From Ignavibacteria bacterium (GTDB lineage Bacteria; Bacteroidota; Ignavibacteria; Ignavibacteriales; Ignavibacteriaceae), in NCBI GenBank assembly GCA_030693705.1, contig JAUYAB010000041.1:1-64000 (forward strand): 64,000 bases of DNA, given 5' to 3'. How positions within the stretch are numbered: the stretch's first letter is position 1; every line of letters starts with the position of its first letter. Under the pieces are notes generated by a model. That model had not been told where the DNA came from. It saw only the letters and a list, made by a program, of their open reading frames with translations, and searched no databases. This document shows, one piece after another, positions 1-8,516 of this stretch. The position numbers were made by a program, and so were the translations under genes.

Positions 1-138
1 AAAGCTCAACGTCCGCAAAGGGAAAATTCGTCGCGAGCGTGGCGGTTCGTGGCGAGCTTAGCGAGAAAAAAGATGAAAGAAATACTACATTCGAGAACAA
101 TGTGATTCTGGCTTTGCCAGGTTATGAATTAGGAATTA
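1..138 (+). repeat. Dispersed ~130-bp repeat, copy 1
   Basis: Bases 7-138 recur in inverted orientation at 48361-48493 with only about six differences, including one single-base indel. The element contains GC-richer blocks, a short palindrome (CTGGC-TTT-GCCAG, near 109-121) and no convincing gene: the short frame starting near 72 is stopped early here but not at the same place in the other copy. The left end may be cut by the window. It lies downstream of the minus-strand response regulator. It is a non-coding interspersed repeat; whether it is mobilised in trans is unknown. Confidence 0.85.
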
Positions 139-324
139 GGATTCGCAAAAGGCGGACTGTGCAAAATAGCAATAATATTAAACGATTAAATAAAATGAAT
201 GGATGAATATTCTTCATTCAGCCATTCAATCAATGCTTAGTAACTCTTTGGTTCCGGTTTGTCAGGTTACAAACTCCACCTTTTCTACTTCATCCGGGGA
301 AAAGAATTTTTAAATCGGAAAAAA

Positions 325-1716
325 TTATTGAACGCTTCTTGTTACCTCTATTCCAAGCTGTTCCATACGGTAACGCAGCTTTGAGCGCGAAAGACCGAGA
401 ACTTTTGCCGCCTTTACCTGGTTGCCGTTCGTTATTTTCAGCGTTTTTTGAATGAGGTCTTTTAAGACCAACTCAATCTTAATTCCCTTAGCAGGAATTT
501 TCAAGATGAATTTATCATCTTCGTTAAGTTTGCCGGCTTCATTTTCAAAAATAAATCCGAAGTGAGATTCCTTCAACTCTTCATCTTCAGTTAAAAGAAT
601 AACCCGCTCCATTACGTTCCTAAGTTCCCGGATATTTCCTTTCCAGGGATATTTCTGGAACAGAGAAATAACTTCGGGTGAAATGGTTTCTATCTTTTTG
701 TTGAACTTAATTGAAAATTCTTTTAGAAAAGAATAAGCTAAAACCGGGATATCATCTTTTCGTTCACGTAAGGGAGGAATGGTAATTTTTGCAACGTTTA
801 ACCGGTAAAACAAATCTTCGCGGAACGTTCCGTTTTTAACTTCTGTTTCAAGATTTTTATTCGTAGCCGCAAGTATGCGGACGTCAACTCTTGTTTCTTT
901 TTCAGCGCCAAGCCGATAGAATTTCTTTTCTTGCAATACGCGTAACAATTTTGCTTGCATGTCCAAAGAGAGTTCGCCGATCTCATCTAAAAGAATGGTT
1001 CCGCCGTTAGCAAGTTCAAATTTGCCGAGTTTAGTTTTAAGTGATGCGCCGGTAAATGCTCCTTTTTCATGTCCGAAGAGTTCGCTTTCTGCAAGTTCTT
1101 TTGGAATAGTAGCGCAGTTAATCTGGATGAAGACGGCATCATTTCTTAAACTGTTTTGATGGATAAATTTTGCAAAAACCTCTTTACCGGTACCGCTTTC
1201 CCCTTCAATTAAAATCGTTGTGTCGGGACTTTTAGCCAGTTTTTCTGCAGAGTTTAACACCCTCAAGATCTTTGTGTTTTTGCCGAAGAATTCTTTTGAA
1301 AGTTCATTTTCTTTGAGCAGGCTGTGAAGTTTATTTACTTCCGCTTTTAGAGTTACATTTTCCAACGCTTTATTCAGAACAAGTTTTAGCTGTTCAAGAT
1401 CGATCGGTTTCAGCATAAAATCAAATGCGCCCGATTTCATTGCTGAAACCGCGATATTCACATCAGCATAGCCCGTAATCATTATAACCGGAATGTGCGA
1501 GTATTTTTTGTGGAAAGATTTCTGAAGTTCGAGACCGTTGTGAGTGGTAAGATAAATATCGAGAAGAATAACGTCCGGTTCAAATTCTTCAATCTTCTCA
1601 TGCGCTCCGTTGGCGAATAAGCAGACCTGAACATCGTAGCCCAATTTGGTCAGCACTTTATTTAGCGAAAGTCCAACAAGGTTATCATCGTCAATAATCA
1701 GAATTTTAAATTTCAT
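325..1716 (-). CDS. Sigma-54-dependent response regulator (NtrC family)
   Basis: A 463-residue bacterial enhancer-binding protein that, when phosphorylated, should hydrolyse ATP to open sigma-54 promoters. Domains in order: receiver (1-120, phospho-acceptor Asp53 in LLDIYL, Lys103 in MLKP), AAA+ ATPase (about 143-380, Walker A GESGTGKE at 171-178, the sigma-54 contact loop GAFTGA at 219-224, Walker B ILLDEIG near 241), and a Fis-type helix-turn-helix at the C-terminus (about 420-455). Its start overlaps the end of the histidine kinase gene by 11 bases, so the two are translationally coupled and are surely partners. Because flagellar genes follow, a FlgR-like role is possible, but nothing in the protein proves this. 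Confidence 0.96.
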   Translation of the reverse strand: MKFKILIIDDDNLVGLSLNKVLTKLGYDVQVCLFANGAHEKIEEFEPDVILLDIYLTTHNGLELQKSFHKKYSHIPVIMITGYADVNIAVSAMKSGAFDFMLKPIDLEQLKLVLNKALENVTLKAEVNKLHSLLKENELSKEFFGKNTKILRVLNSAEKLAKSPDTTILIEGESGTGKEVFAKFIHQNSLRNDAVFIQINCATIPKELAESELFGHEKGAFTGASLKTKLGKFELANGGTILLDEIGELSLDMQAKLLRVLQEKKFYRLGAEKETRVDVRILAATNKNLETEVKNGTFREDLFYRLNVAKITIPPLRERKDDIPVLAYSFLKEFSIKFNKKIETISPEVISLFQKYPWKGNIRELRNVMERVILLTEDEELKESHFGFIFENEAGKLNEDDKFILKIPAKGIKIELVLKDLIQKTLKITNGNQVKAAKVLGLSRSKLRYRMEQLGIEVTRSVQ

Positions 1717-2419
1717 TTTCTTTTACCGTAAAGTTTGAATTAAAAAGTAAGGTGAATTTAGTTCCTTTACCCAATTGGCTTTCGAAATTAATTTCAGCGT
1801 TCAGTTCTGTTGCCAATGATTTACAGATGCTTAGCCCCAGCCCGGTTCCTTTAACTTTTTTTGTAAAAAAATCGCTAAAAACAGCTTTCTGGTCTTCCTC
1901 GCTAATACCGATACCGGTGTCCTCAACTTCCCAAATAATATTGTTTGCAAGATCGGAATAGACTCTTATAATTATTTTATCCCCTTTATTACAAGCATCA
2001 ACAGCATTGGTTAGAATATTAAGGAAAATTTGAAGCATTTTATTTGCATCGCATTTAACAAAAGGAATATTTTTCCCGGAATATTCTCTAAACATTGCAA
2101 TGTTCTTACGAGAAGCATCAACCTCAACAATATCGAAAGCGTAATCAGAAATTTGATTTATTGAGCAGAGTTTTTCTTCACGTGTATTGGGCCGGGAAAA
2201 GAAAAGCAAGTTATCAACCAATGCCTGAATTCTGAAAAGCGCTTGAGAAGAATTTTCGATCGTGCCGATCAAATCTTCTGAAAGTTCATCCCGGTGCATG
2301 TTGAGGTAATCCATACTTAATTTAACAACCGAAAGAGGATTTCTTATTTCGTGAAGAAGGGTGGCGGTAATTTTTCCTAAAATATGTAATCGGTTTTCAA
2401 ATATTAAGTTCTCTGACAT
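1706..2419 (-). CDS. Soluble sensor histidine kinase, partner of the adjacent regulator
   Basis: A short (237-residue) kinase made only of a dimerisation/phosphoacceptor domain (His23 in LLHEIRNPLS) and a HATPase_c domain (N box near NILTNAVDAC, G1 DTGIGISEED, G2 GTGLGLSICK). There is no membrane segment and no recognisable input domain, so it must sense through a partner protein or act as a cytoplasmic kinase, as FlgS does in epsilonproteobacteria. It overlaps the response regulator gene by 11 bases. The start is the ATG at 2419; no PAS domain is encoded upstream in frame. Confidence 0.94.
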   Translation of the reverse strand: MSENLIFENRLHILGKITATLLHEIRNPLSVVKLSMDYLNMHRDELSEDLIGTIENSSQALFRIQALVDNLLFFSRPNTREEKLCSINQISDYAFDIVEVDASRKNIAMFREYSGKNIPFVKCDANKMLQIFLNILTNAVDACNKGDKIIIRVYSDLANNIIWEVEDTGIGISEEDQKAVFSDFFTKKVKGTGLGLSICKSLATELNAEINFESQLGKGTKFTLLFNSNFTVKENEI

Positions 2420-2613
2420 TAAACACCTTTAAGACCTAAGCATGTTCAAAAAAAAATAGCAACTAATGAAAAGTAAAACATTTTTTGATTAATTTTACTC
2501 AATCGGACAATAATTTGCAAATAATCTTCATTTAACCAAGGACATTTTATTTTTATTAAGACAATTTACCTACCGTTACCATCTCCGGATATTCTTTATT
2601 TCCCTTCGCAAGG

Positions 2614-2640
2614 TTAAATAATTCAAAATCTCTTCGATAA
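2614..2640 (+). promoter_or_regulatory. Sigma-28 (FliA)-like promoter
   Basis: TTAA, 15 bases, then TTCGATAA (consensus TAAA-N15-GCCGATAA; 3 of 4 and 6 of 8 positions). Read with 14-base spacing, the -35 is a perfect TAAA at 2615. It ends 50 bases before the ATG at 2691, the same distance as the stronger site at 23368-23394. The match is weaker than the other two in the window. Confidence 0.4.
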
Positions 2641-2690
2641 TAAATCAAAATCACCATAATGTCCTCAATAATAATTGTAAAAATAGTTAA

Positions 2691-4553
2691 ATGGTTGTAA
2701 GTAACACAATAAATAGCGAGCCTGTCCCTAAACCGGAAAATATTATCGAAGTATCAACCGGAAGGTTCAGGAACATTGCAAGGGAATATTTTCAATTTGA
2801 AGCAAAATCTTCAATTGAGTATTTAACCAGCATAAAAGAGAGCGTAAAGTTTTTTAACCTTGACGTTCCGCCGCAGCTTAACGAGGTTTTTATTCGATTT
2901 GAAGAGGCGCCGCTTTTCTGGATTTATGATTCTCCAATCGTCCAGTACTTTGAAGACGTGCTTAAAATATACTTTGGCAAAAGTAACGACTATGACTATT
3001 ACAAAACGATAAAGGAATGTTATACAAAATGGATCGTAATTAAATCTGAAAACGAAAAAAGATATTTTGCCAACTCAGCATTGAATTACATCGACAAATC
3101 ATCTTCAAAACACAACTTTTTCTACCTCATTTTAAAGGGAGTTCTCTATACTTTTGAGAAATCATTAGCAAATACGCAAACGGCAATCGGACTTTTTAAT
3201 AAAAGTTTGGAGGTTCTTAATACAACAAAAGTAAGCGATACTTATAAAGATGAACTTCAATACGTGATCAAAATTTTCATGGGTTTTGCCTACTTTAAAC
3301 AGAAAGAAAGCGAACAGGCGAGAACGCATTTTAGAAACGCATTAAATACTAAACCACACGGAATAACTGCAAAATTTTACCTTGCACTTGCGGAGGTTCA
3401 ACTTGCCGAACATGAAACGGCGGCACAGCTTATAAAGGAACTTTGCCAATATGATTTCAAACGGATCGATCATTCCATAAACAAAAACAACGGAGGGATG
3501 TTCCGCTATTTTGTAAATAATTCCGTGGTTTATAATTTATTTTACCACCGGGAACTCGCTATTCTTATCGATCAGATCGAAAGCGAACTTCATGAAGTTT
3601 TTAAGCCCGAACCGTCGTTGATCTCAGAGTTAAAATCGAATCTTTCAAAGTTAAATCAATTAGAGATGAAAGATTACTATTCTGAAGAAGCAAAAAAAAC
3701 ATTAGTTTTTCTTGAAAAATTAATTGATCACTATTTTGAAAGTAAAAACATCTTAGTAATTAGTTCTTACCGGTTACTGAAAGAAAAATTCACCTCGGTT
3801 GTGCGTTCAATTTATGAAGCGATAAAAATGAAATATGCTCACGAGATAAATGAAAAATTGCAACTGTTCGATGAGCAAGTGGAGGAGAAAAGATACGCCA
3901 TTACGATTCTTACTAACGATTTTGAATCCCTTAAAACGAAACAAAAAGAAAAGTTAGCAGCCATGTTAAAAGATATTGAAAAGAAAATTGAAGATTATAT
4001 CTTGACGATTGAAGCAAGAATTAATTCAATTCCCATGGAAAAAAAACACGATCCTGTTTATTCTTTCAGGAATATGATGACCTATAATATTGTTGTCTCT
4101 TCACTGCTCTTTTTTATCGGCGGATGTTCCGGCTATTCTACACAGTATTTTAGAGGCGGAATTGAGTTTAAGGAAGTGCTTGGTCAATTGTTCCTTGCGG
4201 GAATTAAATGGGGATTGGGCACGTTCCTCATCGGATTTTTATTAGCGCTTATTGTTGCCGTTTCCACTTTTATCAGTCGAACGAGCTATAAACAAAAATT
4301 ACTGCAAAAAATTAATTGGTTAAAAAATCAGAGAGAACTTGAAATAAGCGGAACCAAAAAAGAGTTTGAAGAAAAAGAAAAACTCTTAAAAGAAAATTAT
4401 GACGATAGGATTGAAGACTTAAAAAAATCAATTGATGCACTGCTAAAAGACCGCTTAACTTTAGAAAATGAGACCAAACTTCAGATGAATGAAAAATTAA
4501 AAGAAGAAGCCGCACCGCTGCTGGCATTGGTAACACCCGGGGTTTTGAATTAG
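2691..4553 (+). CDS. TPR/coiled-coil protein with two central membrane segments, unknown function
   Basis: I do not recognise a named family. The 620-residue protein has helical repeats of TPR type over about residues 130-260, a coiled coil around 395-455, two membrane-spanning stretches (about 461-485 and 498-527), and a second, highly charged coiled coil at about 535-600. It has no signal peptide, so both long helical parts probably face the cytoplasm with a short hairpin through the inner membrane. It stands alone between the two-component pair and the glycosyltransferase cluster. A weak sigma-28-like promoter lies just upstream, which would put it among motility-linked genes. No clear ribosome binding site precedes the ATG. 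Confidence 0.85.
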   Translation: MVVSNTINSEPVPKPENIIEVSTGRFRNIAREYFQFEAKSSIEYLTSIKESVKFFNLDVPPQLNEVFIRFEEAPLFWIYDSPIVQYFEDVLKIYFGKSNDYDYYKTIKECYTKWIVIKSENEKRYFANSALNYIDKSSSKHNFFYLILKGVLYTFEKSLANTQTAIGLFNKSLEVLNTTKVSDTYKDELQYVIKIFMGFAYFKQKESEQARTHFRNALNTKPHGITAKFYLALAEVQLAEHETAAQLIKELCQYDFKRIDHSINKNNGGMFRYFVNNSVVYNLFYHRELAILIDQIESELHEVFKPEPSLISELKSNLSKLNQLEMKDYYSEEAKKTLVFLEKLIDHYFESKNILVISSYRLLKEKFTSVVRSIYEAIKMKYAHEINEKLQLFDEQVEEKRYAITILTNDFESLKTKQKEKLAAMLKDIEKKIEDYILTIEARINSIPMEKKHDPVYSFRNMMTYNIVVSSLLFFIGGCSGYSTQYFRGGIEFKEVLGQLFLAGIKWGLGTFLIGFLLALIVAVSTFISRTSYKQKLLQKINWLKNQRELEISGTKKEFEEKEKLLKENYDDRIEDLKKSIDALLKDRLTLENETKLQMNEKLKEEAAPLLALVTPGVLN

Positions 4554-4685
4554 TATTCCCGGAGAAGTTACTTTAGAAGAATTTAAATTATTTTCCACCT
4601 ATTAATCAATTTCCACCAAGTGTACAATAATCGCCAAAATTCATTTCCAATTTAGCCCAAAAAGCATTTTATCATCAAGTTCAAC

Positions 4686-4702
4686 GGGCACGGTGTTTGA
4701 AT
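4686..4702 (+). promoter_or_regulatory. Possible sigma-54 (-24/-12) promoter
   Basis: GGGCAC-GGTGT-TTGAAT resembles the sigma-54 consensus TGGCAC-N5-TTGCW, with the -24 GG intact and spacing correct but the -12 GC read as GA. It precedes the glycosyltransferase operon (ATG 4780), and the window encodes a sigma-54 activator at 325-1716. The imperfect -12 element makes this tentative. Confidence 0.3.
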
Positions 4703-4779
4703 CGTAACTTCAAAGTAAAAAAATTAAAGTAACGAATGTCAGGTTCGCATTTGGAAATTCAACCAACTGAAGAAAAATT

Positions 4780-7071
4780 ATGAGAGTAAAGTCGACCGAC
4801 TACAAAATTTATGGATTGATAAGAGTCCGGGACGAAGAAGATATTATAGTCAATTCCCTGGATCATCTCGCCGGGTTTTGCACCGGCGGAATTGTTGTTT
4901 ATGACGATTGTTCAACAGACAAAACAGTTGATCTTTGTCGCGCGCATCCGAATGTAAAAGCTGTAATTACCAACGGAAATTGGGATGATAATAGGGAACA
5001 GGCTGAATTTGAAAATCGAGCAGCACTTCTTGCTAAAGTAAAAGAATATGCCGGTGAAAACGACTGGCTCGTTTATGTTGATGCTGATGAAAGAATTGAT
5101 TTTGATTGGAATATTCTCGGCACATTACCGGAGGATGTGCTCGCAATTCGAATGAAATTATTTGATTTTTATATTACCCGTGAAGATGTGGACGAAATCT
5201 TTTATAAGCGAGAATGGATGGGACCGGAATATCGCGAGATAATTTTTGCTTTTCGAAATCTTTCCACCCTTTCTTATACTGAACCGGATCAACGCGAGGT
5301 TAATCTTGGAGCTTCCGGTAAAATACTCAACACAGGATTTGTAAAACATTTTGGTAAAGCTCTCTCGGTTCAAAGATGGGAGCGTAAATGTGAATACTAT
5401 GCTTCTCATTTCCCGAGATATTCTGAAAAATGGAATTTAAGAAAAGGAAAAGCAATTCATACTCAATCAGATTTTGGATTCGCGTTGATCAACTGGGAAG
5501 AAAAAGAAGTGAAAGGCATTAAACTTACACCGCAAATTGAAGCGAACTCACAAAATTCTAAAATCGTTCAAGGGAATCCTCAATTGAAAAAACTTAGGAT
5601 ACTTTTAACGAATCATCATTTAACAGATTTTACCGGCTCAGAATTATACACCTACACGCTGGCTATTTATCTTAAAAAATTTGGGCATGAAGTTGTAGTT
5701 TATTCAAAATATATCGGCAAAATTCTGGGGACATTTGAGCAAGCTGAGATAAGAGTTGTAAACGAATTAGTCGCACTAAAAAACGAAAATTTTGATATCG
5801 CACATGTTCACCACAATATTAATGCAATAGAAGTTCGATCGGTTTTCCCTTCTTTACCAATGGTTTTTCTGTCGCATGGAATTCTTCCGTTTTTAGAGCA
5901 GCCTCCGATAGTAGATCTCCAAATATCGAAATATCTTGCGGTAAGTGAAGAAGTTGAAGCAAATCTTATTAAACAGGGAGTAGCGAAAAAAAGGATCGAG
6001 ATCATCCGGAATTTGATTGATCCGCAAAAATTTGGTTTTATGAAAAGTTTGAATAAAGTTCCTGCAAAAGCACTTATCCTCAGCGGAAGAATCGATCCGG
6101 GAAAAGAGCACACTATAAGAGAAGCATGTAATCAACTGAATATTAACTGCCGGTTTGTCGGCGGTAGATTCGGTACGGTTGCTCAAGAAGAAGTTGTAAA
6201 ACTGATTAATGAATCCGACATAGTTTTTTCGCTCGGGCGTGGCGCAATAGAAAGTATGTTCTGCGGCAGAATCCCGATTATTTATGATTATTTAGGCGGA
6301 GACGGCATGGTTACTCCAACTACTTTTGATGAAATTAAAAAGAACAATTTTTCCGGGCGGAGATATAAAAAGGATTTCACGGTTCAACAGTTAGTTAATG
6401 AAATTAAAAAATATGATGCGGCTTTCGGTCCGGAATTAAGAAATCTGGCAAACAAAGAATTCTCCGCTGAAAGATTAGTTGAAAAATTATCCGGCATTTA
6501 CAACACGGAAGCCGCTGTTAAAATTCCGGCAGTTTTACCAAAAGAATTGAAGTCGTTGGATTTTATTACGAATGTAATTAATGAAACAAGAAATTATTCC
6601 TACGATCTTGGAGTAAAGCAGAGCGCCGGTCAAATTAGAAAACTCGAAGAGACGATTAAAATGCTTATCGATAAACAGAAGAACGAAAGTAATCATATGT
6701 CTGGTTTTTCAAGTTACGATGATATTTTCAAACTGATTGAACATGAAAAATTCGATGAAGCGATCCGTGAAGTGGAAAAGTATAAATCGGTTACAGAAGA
6801 GTTACTTCTCAACCCGGAAATCAACAACACCTTTTCTAAACTATCTTCTTTAACCGGTTATATAATGCTGGGATTGGGAGAGATTGAAACGGCTCAAAAC
6901 TTATTTGAAGAACAATTGAAAATTACCCCGGATTTAAATGAAGCCAAAGTTGGATTAACCCTCGTAAATTATGCTCTTGCAAAAGACGACCGCGCAAAAA
7001 TTTATTTAAACTCTTTGGAAGCTTCAGCAAGGGAGAAAATTAATTTCAACTTTTCTTTTAACACAAATTAG
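4780..7071 (+). CDS. Bifunctional glycosyltransferase (GT2-like + GT-B) with C-terminal TPR
   Basis: A 763-residue fusion. The N-terminal domain (about 1-240) is a GT-A glycosyltransferase: RVRDEEDII at 15-23, the nucleotide loop DDCSTD at 42-47 and a DAD metal site at 101-103. Residues about 270-600 form a GT-B domain like GT4 enzymes (start at LRILLTNHH, a glycine-rich TDFTGSELY loop, and SLGRGAIESMFCGRIP as the donor-binding segment, with the usual E-x7-E reduced). TPR-like helices occupy about 680-755. There is no signal peptide or membrane span, so it is cytoplasmic. It is first of five large genes reading toward flagellin, suggesting polysaccharide or flagellin glycan assembly. Substrates cannot be told. 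Confidence 0.88.
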   Translation: MRVKSTDYKIYGLIRVRDEEDIIVNSLDHLAGFCTGGIVVYDDCSTDKTVDLCRAHPNVKAVITNGNWDDNREQAEFENRAALLAKVKEYAGENDWLVYVDADERIDFDWNILGTLPEDVLAIRMKLFDFYITREDVDEIFYKREWMGPEYREIIFAFRNLSTLSYTEPDQREVNLGASGKILNTGFVKHFGKALSVQRWERKCEYYASHFPRYSEKWNLRKGKAIHTQSDFGFALINWEEKEVKGIKLTPQIEANSQNSKIVQGNPQLKKLRILLTNHHLTDFTGSELYTYTLAIYLKKFGHEVVVYSKYIGKILGTFEQAEIRVVNELVALKNENFDIAHVHHNINAIEVRSVFPSLPMVFLSHGILPFLEQPPIVDLQISKYLAVSEEVEANLIKQGVAKKRIEIIRNLIDPQKFGFMKSLNKVPAKALILSGRIDPGKEHTIREACNQLNINCRFVGGRFGTVAQEEVVKLINESDIVFSLGRGAIESMFCGRIPIIYDYLGGDGMVTPTTFDEIKKNNFSGRRYKKDFTVQQLVNEIKKYDAAFGPELRNLANKEFSAERLVEKLSGIYNTEAAVKIPAVLPKELKSLDFITNVINETRNYSYDLGVKQSAGQIRKLEETIKMLIDKQKNESNHMSGFSSYDDIFKLIEHEKFDEAIREVEKYKSVTEELLLNPEINNTFSKLSSLTGYIMLGLGEIETAQNLFEEQLKITPDLNEAKVGLTLVNYALAKDDRAKIYLNSLEASAREKINFNFSFNTN

Positions 7072-7125
7072 TGTGTCGTGTATAAAATTAAGATAACAGA
7101 ATAAAATCAGTTTGTAGGTTAACGA

Positions 7126-8493
7126 ATGATCCAAATAAACAAAGCGATTTACAGCAACGTTCTTTTCGAAAGAGCTACCAATCTATTTAATTTGGGAAAG
7201 GTTGACCAGGCGGTTGGAACGCTTGAAGATCTTATAAAAATTGATTCGACTAATCCCGATGTGTTTAATAATCTTGGTGTTTTTTATCATGCTTTAAAAA
7301 ACGACGTAATGGCTGTCAATGCATTCAGCGAAGGATTAAGAGTTGATGGAAATAATCTGCAGTTAAAAACTAATTTAGCCGATCTTTATCTTGAAACCGG
7401 TAAAGAGAATCACGCAATAAATTTGTTGGAACAAATCGTTAATACTACTTTAAACCATGAAAACGCCGCACTAAAATTAGTCAGCTTATATCATCACCAA
7501 AAACTCGATGGGGAAATAAAAAAAATATGGGATTTAGTTAATACCGAAATGCCGGCTTCAGAAGAAAAGGAAGAACTATTAACAAACATTACCTTCTTGC
7601 TTGAAGACTTGAACAAACAAAATCCAGTTGCGAATTCCTTAAACAATGATTCTTATGAAGACATCCCTTGTCCGTATTGCAATGAAGACCAGGCTGAAAC
7701 GTTCAGAAAATCTGCCGATATAGTTAAGTGTAACAATTGCGATACCGTTTATCTGCGTCACCGGCAAAAAGTGGAAGAAATTTATAGGTTATACCAATCT
7801 TATGCCGAAAGCGATTCGCACATGGCAATTCCGAATTCTGAAGAAGAAATTAAAAAAAGTCCTTTGCGACGAGATTATTTCTTGAAGGAGATTTTGGAAT
7901 TCACTACTCCCACAGGAACTTTATTGGATATCGGTTGTGGATGGGGAGCCTTTTTATATAACGCCCGGCTAAATGGATTTACACCGCGCGGAATTGAGAT
8001 GACCAAGAAGTGTGTTGAACACGCCAACAAAACTCTCTCCATCGAAGTAACAAATGATCAATTTGAAGATACGCCGTTTGCCGCTGAATCTATTAGCGTG
8101 ATAACCATGAATCATGTTTTTGAGCATCTCCCATTTCCCCTCAAAGTTTTAAAGAAAGTGCGTGAGATATTGATTGACGGGGGATTGTTTTGCGGGATGG
8201 TTCCTAATATTTCAAGTTATATGTCCCGCGAGCTAAAAGATGAATGGTACTGGCTTGATCCTAATTTTCACTATGTACATTATTCGCCGGAAACATTAAC
8301 TAAACACCTTGAACAGAACGGCTTTAAAGTCGAAAAAATGTATACCTCTACCGGTGACTATGGCAGACAAAATGTTATAAAAGGAATTAAAAAATTTGTT
8401 GATGTAGAAGATGATGAAGCCGGGAGGATGGTTACTCAACTTGAGCAAAATCTCTTAGGTGAAGAAATCAGATTTATTGCAAGAAAGAAATGA
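7126..8493 (+). CDS. TPR-zinc ribbon-SAM methyltransferase
   Basis: A 455-residue protein with TPR repeats (about 10-165), a four-Cys zinc ribbon (CPYC at 182-185 and CNNC at 202-205) and a class I SAM-dependent methyltransferase domain, with motif I DIGCGWG at 268-274 and the acidic GIEM strand end at 289-292. The domain order fits methyltransferases of the type 11/12 group that modify sugars or glycan precursors. It sits 54 bases after the preceding glycosyltransferase and 23 before the next, within the same operon. A likely job is O- or N-methylation of a glycan sugar; the acceptor is unknown. Confidence 0.88.
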   Translation: MIQINKAIYSNVLFERATNLFNLGKVDQAVGTLEDLIKIDSTNPDVFNNLGVFYHALKNDVMAVNAFSEGLRVDGNNLQLKTNLADLYLETGKENHAINLLEQIVNTTLNHENAALKLVSLYHHQKLDGEIKKIWDLVNTEMPASEEKEELLTNITFLLEDLNKQNPVANSLNNDSYEDIPCPYCNEDQAETFRKSADIVKCNNCDTVYLRHRQKVEEIYRLYQSYAESDSHMAIPNSEEEIKKSPLRRDYFLKEILEFTTPTGTLLDIGCGWGAFLYNARLNGFTPRGIEMTKKCVEHANKTLSIEVTNDQFEDTPFAAESISVITMNHVFEHLPFPLKVLKKVREILIDGGLFCGMVPNISSYMSRELKDEWYWLDPNFHYVHYSPETLTKHLEQNGFKVEKMYTSTGDYGRQNVIKGIKKFVDVEDDEAGRMVTQLEQNLLGEEIRFIARKK

Positions 8494-8516
8494 AGCTAAC
8501 TAATTAGGAATTCGCA

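Noticed and set aside
959-1159. Plus-strand frame opposite the AAA+ domain
   Set aside because: It is antisense to a well-conserved catalytic region and has no ribosome binding site.
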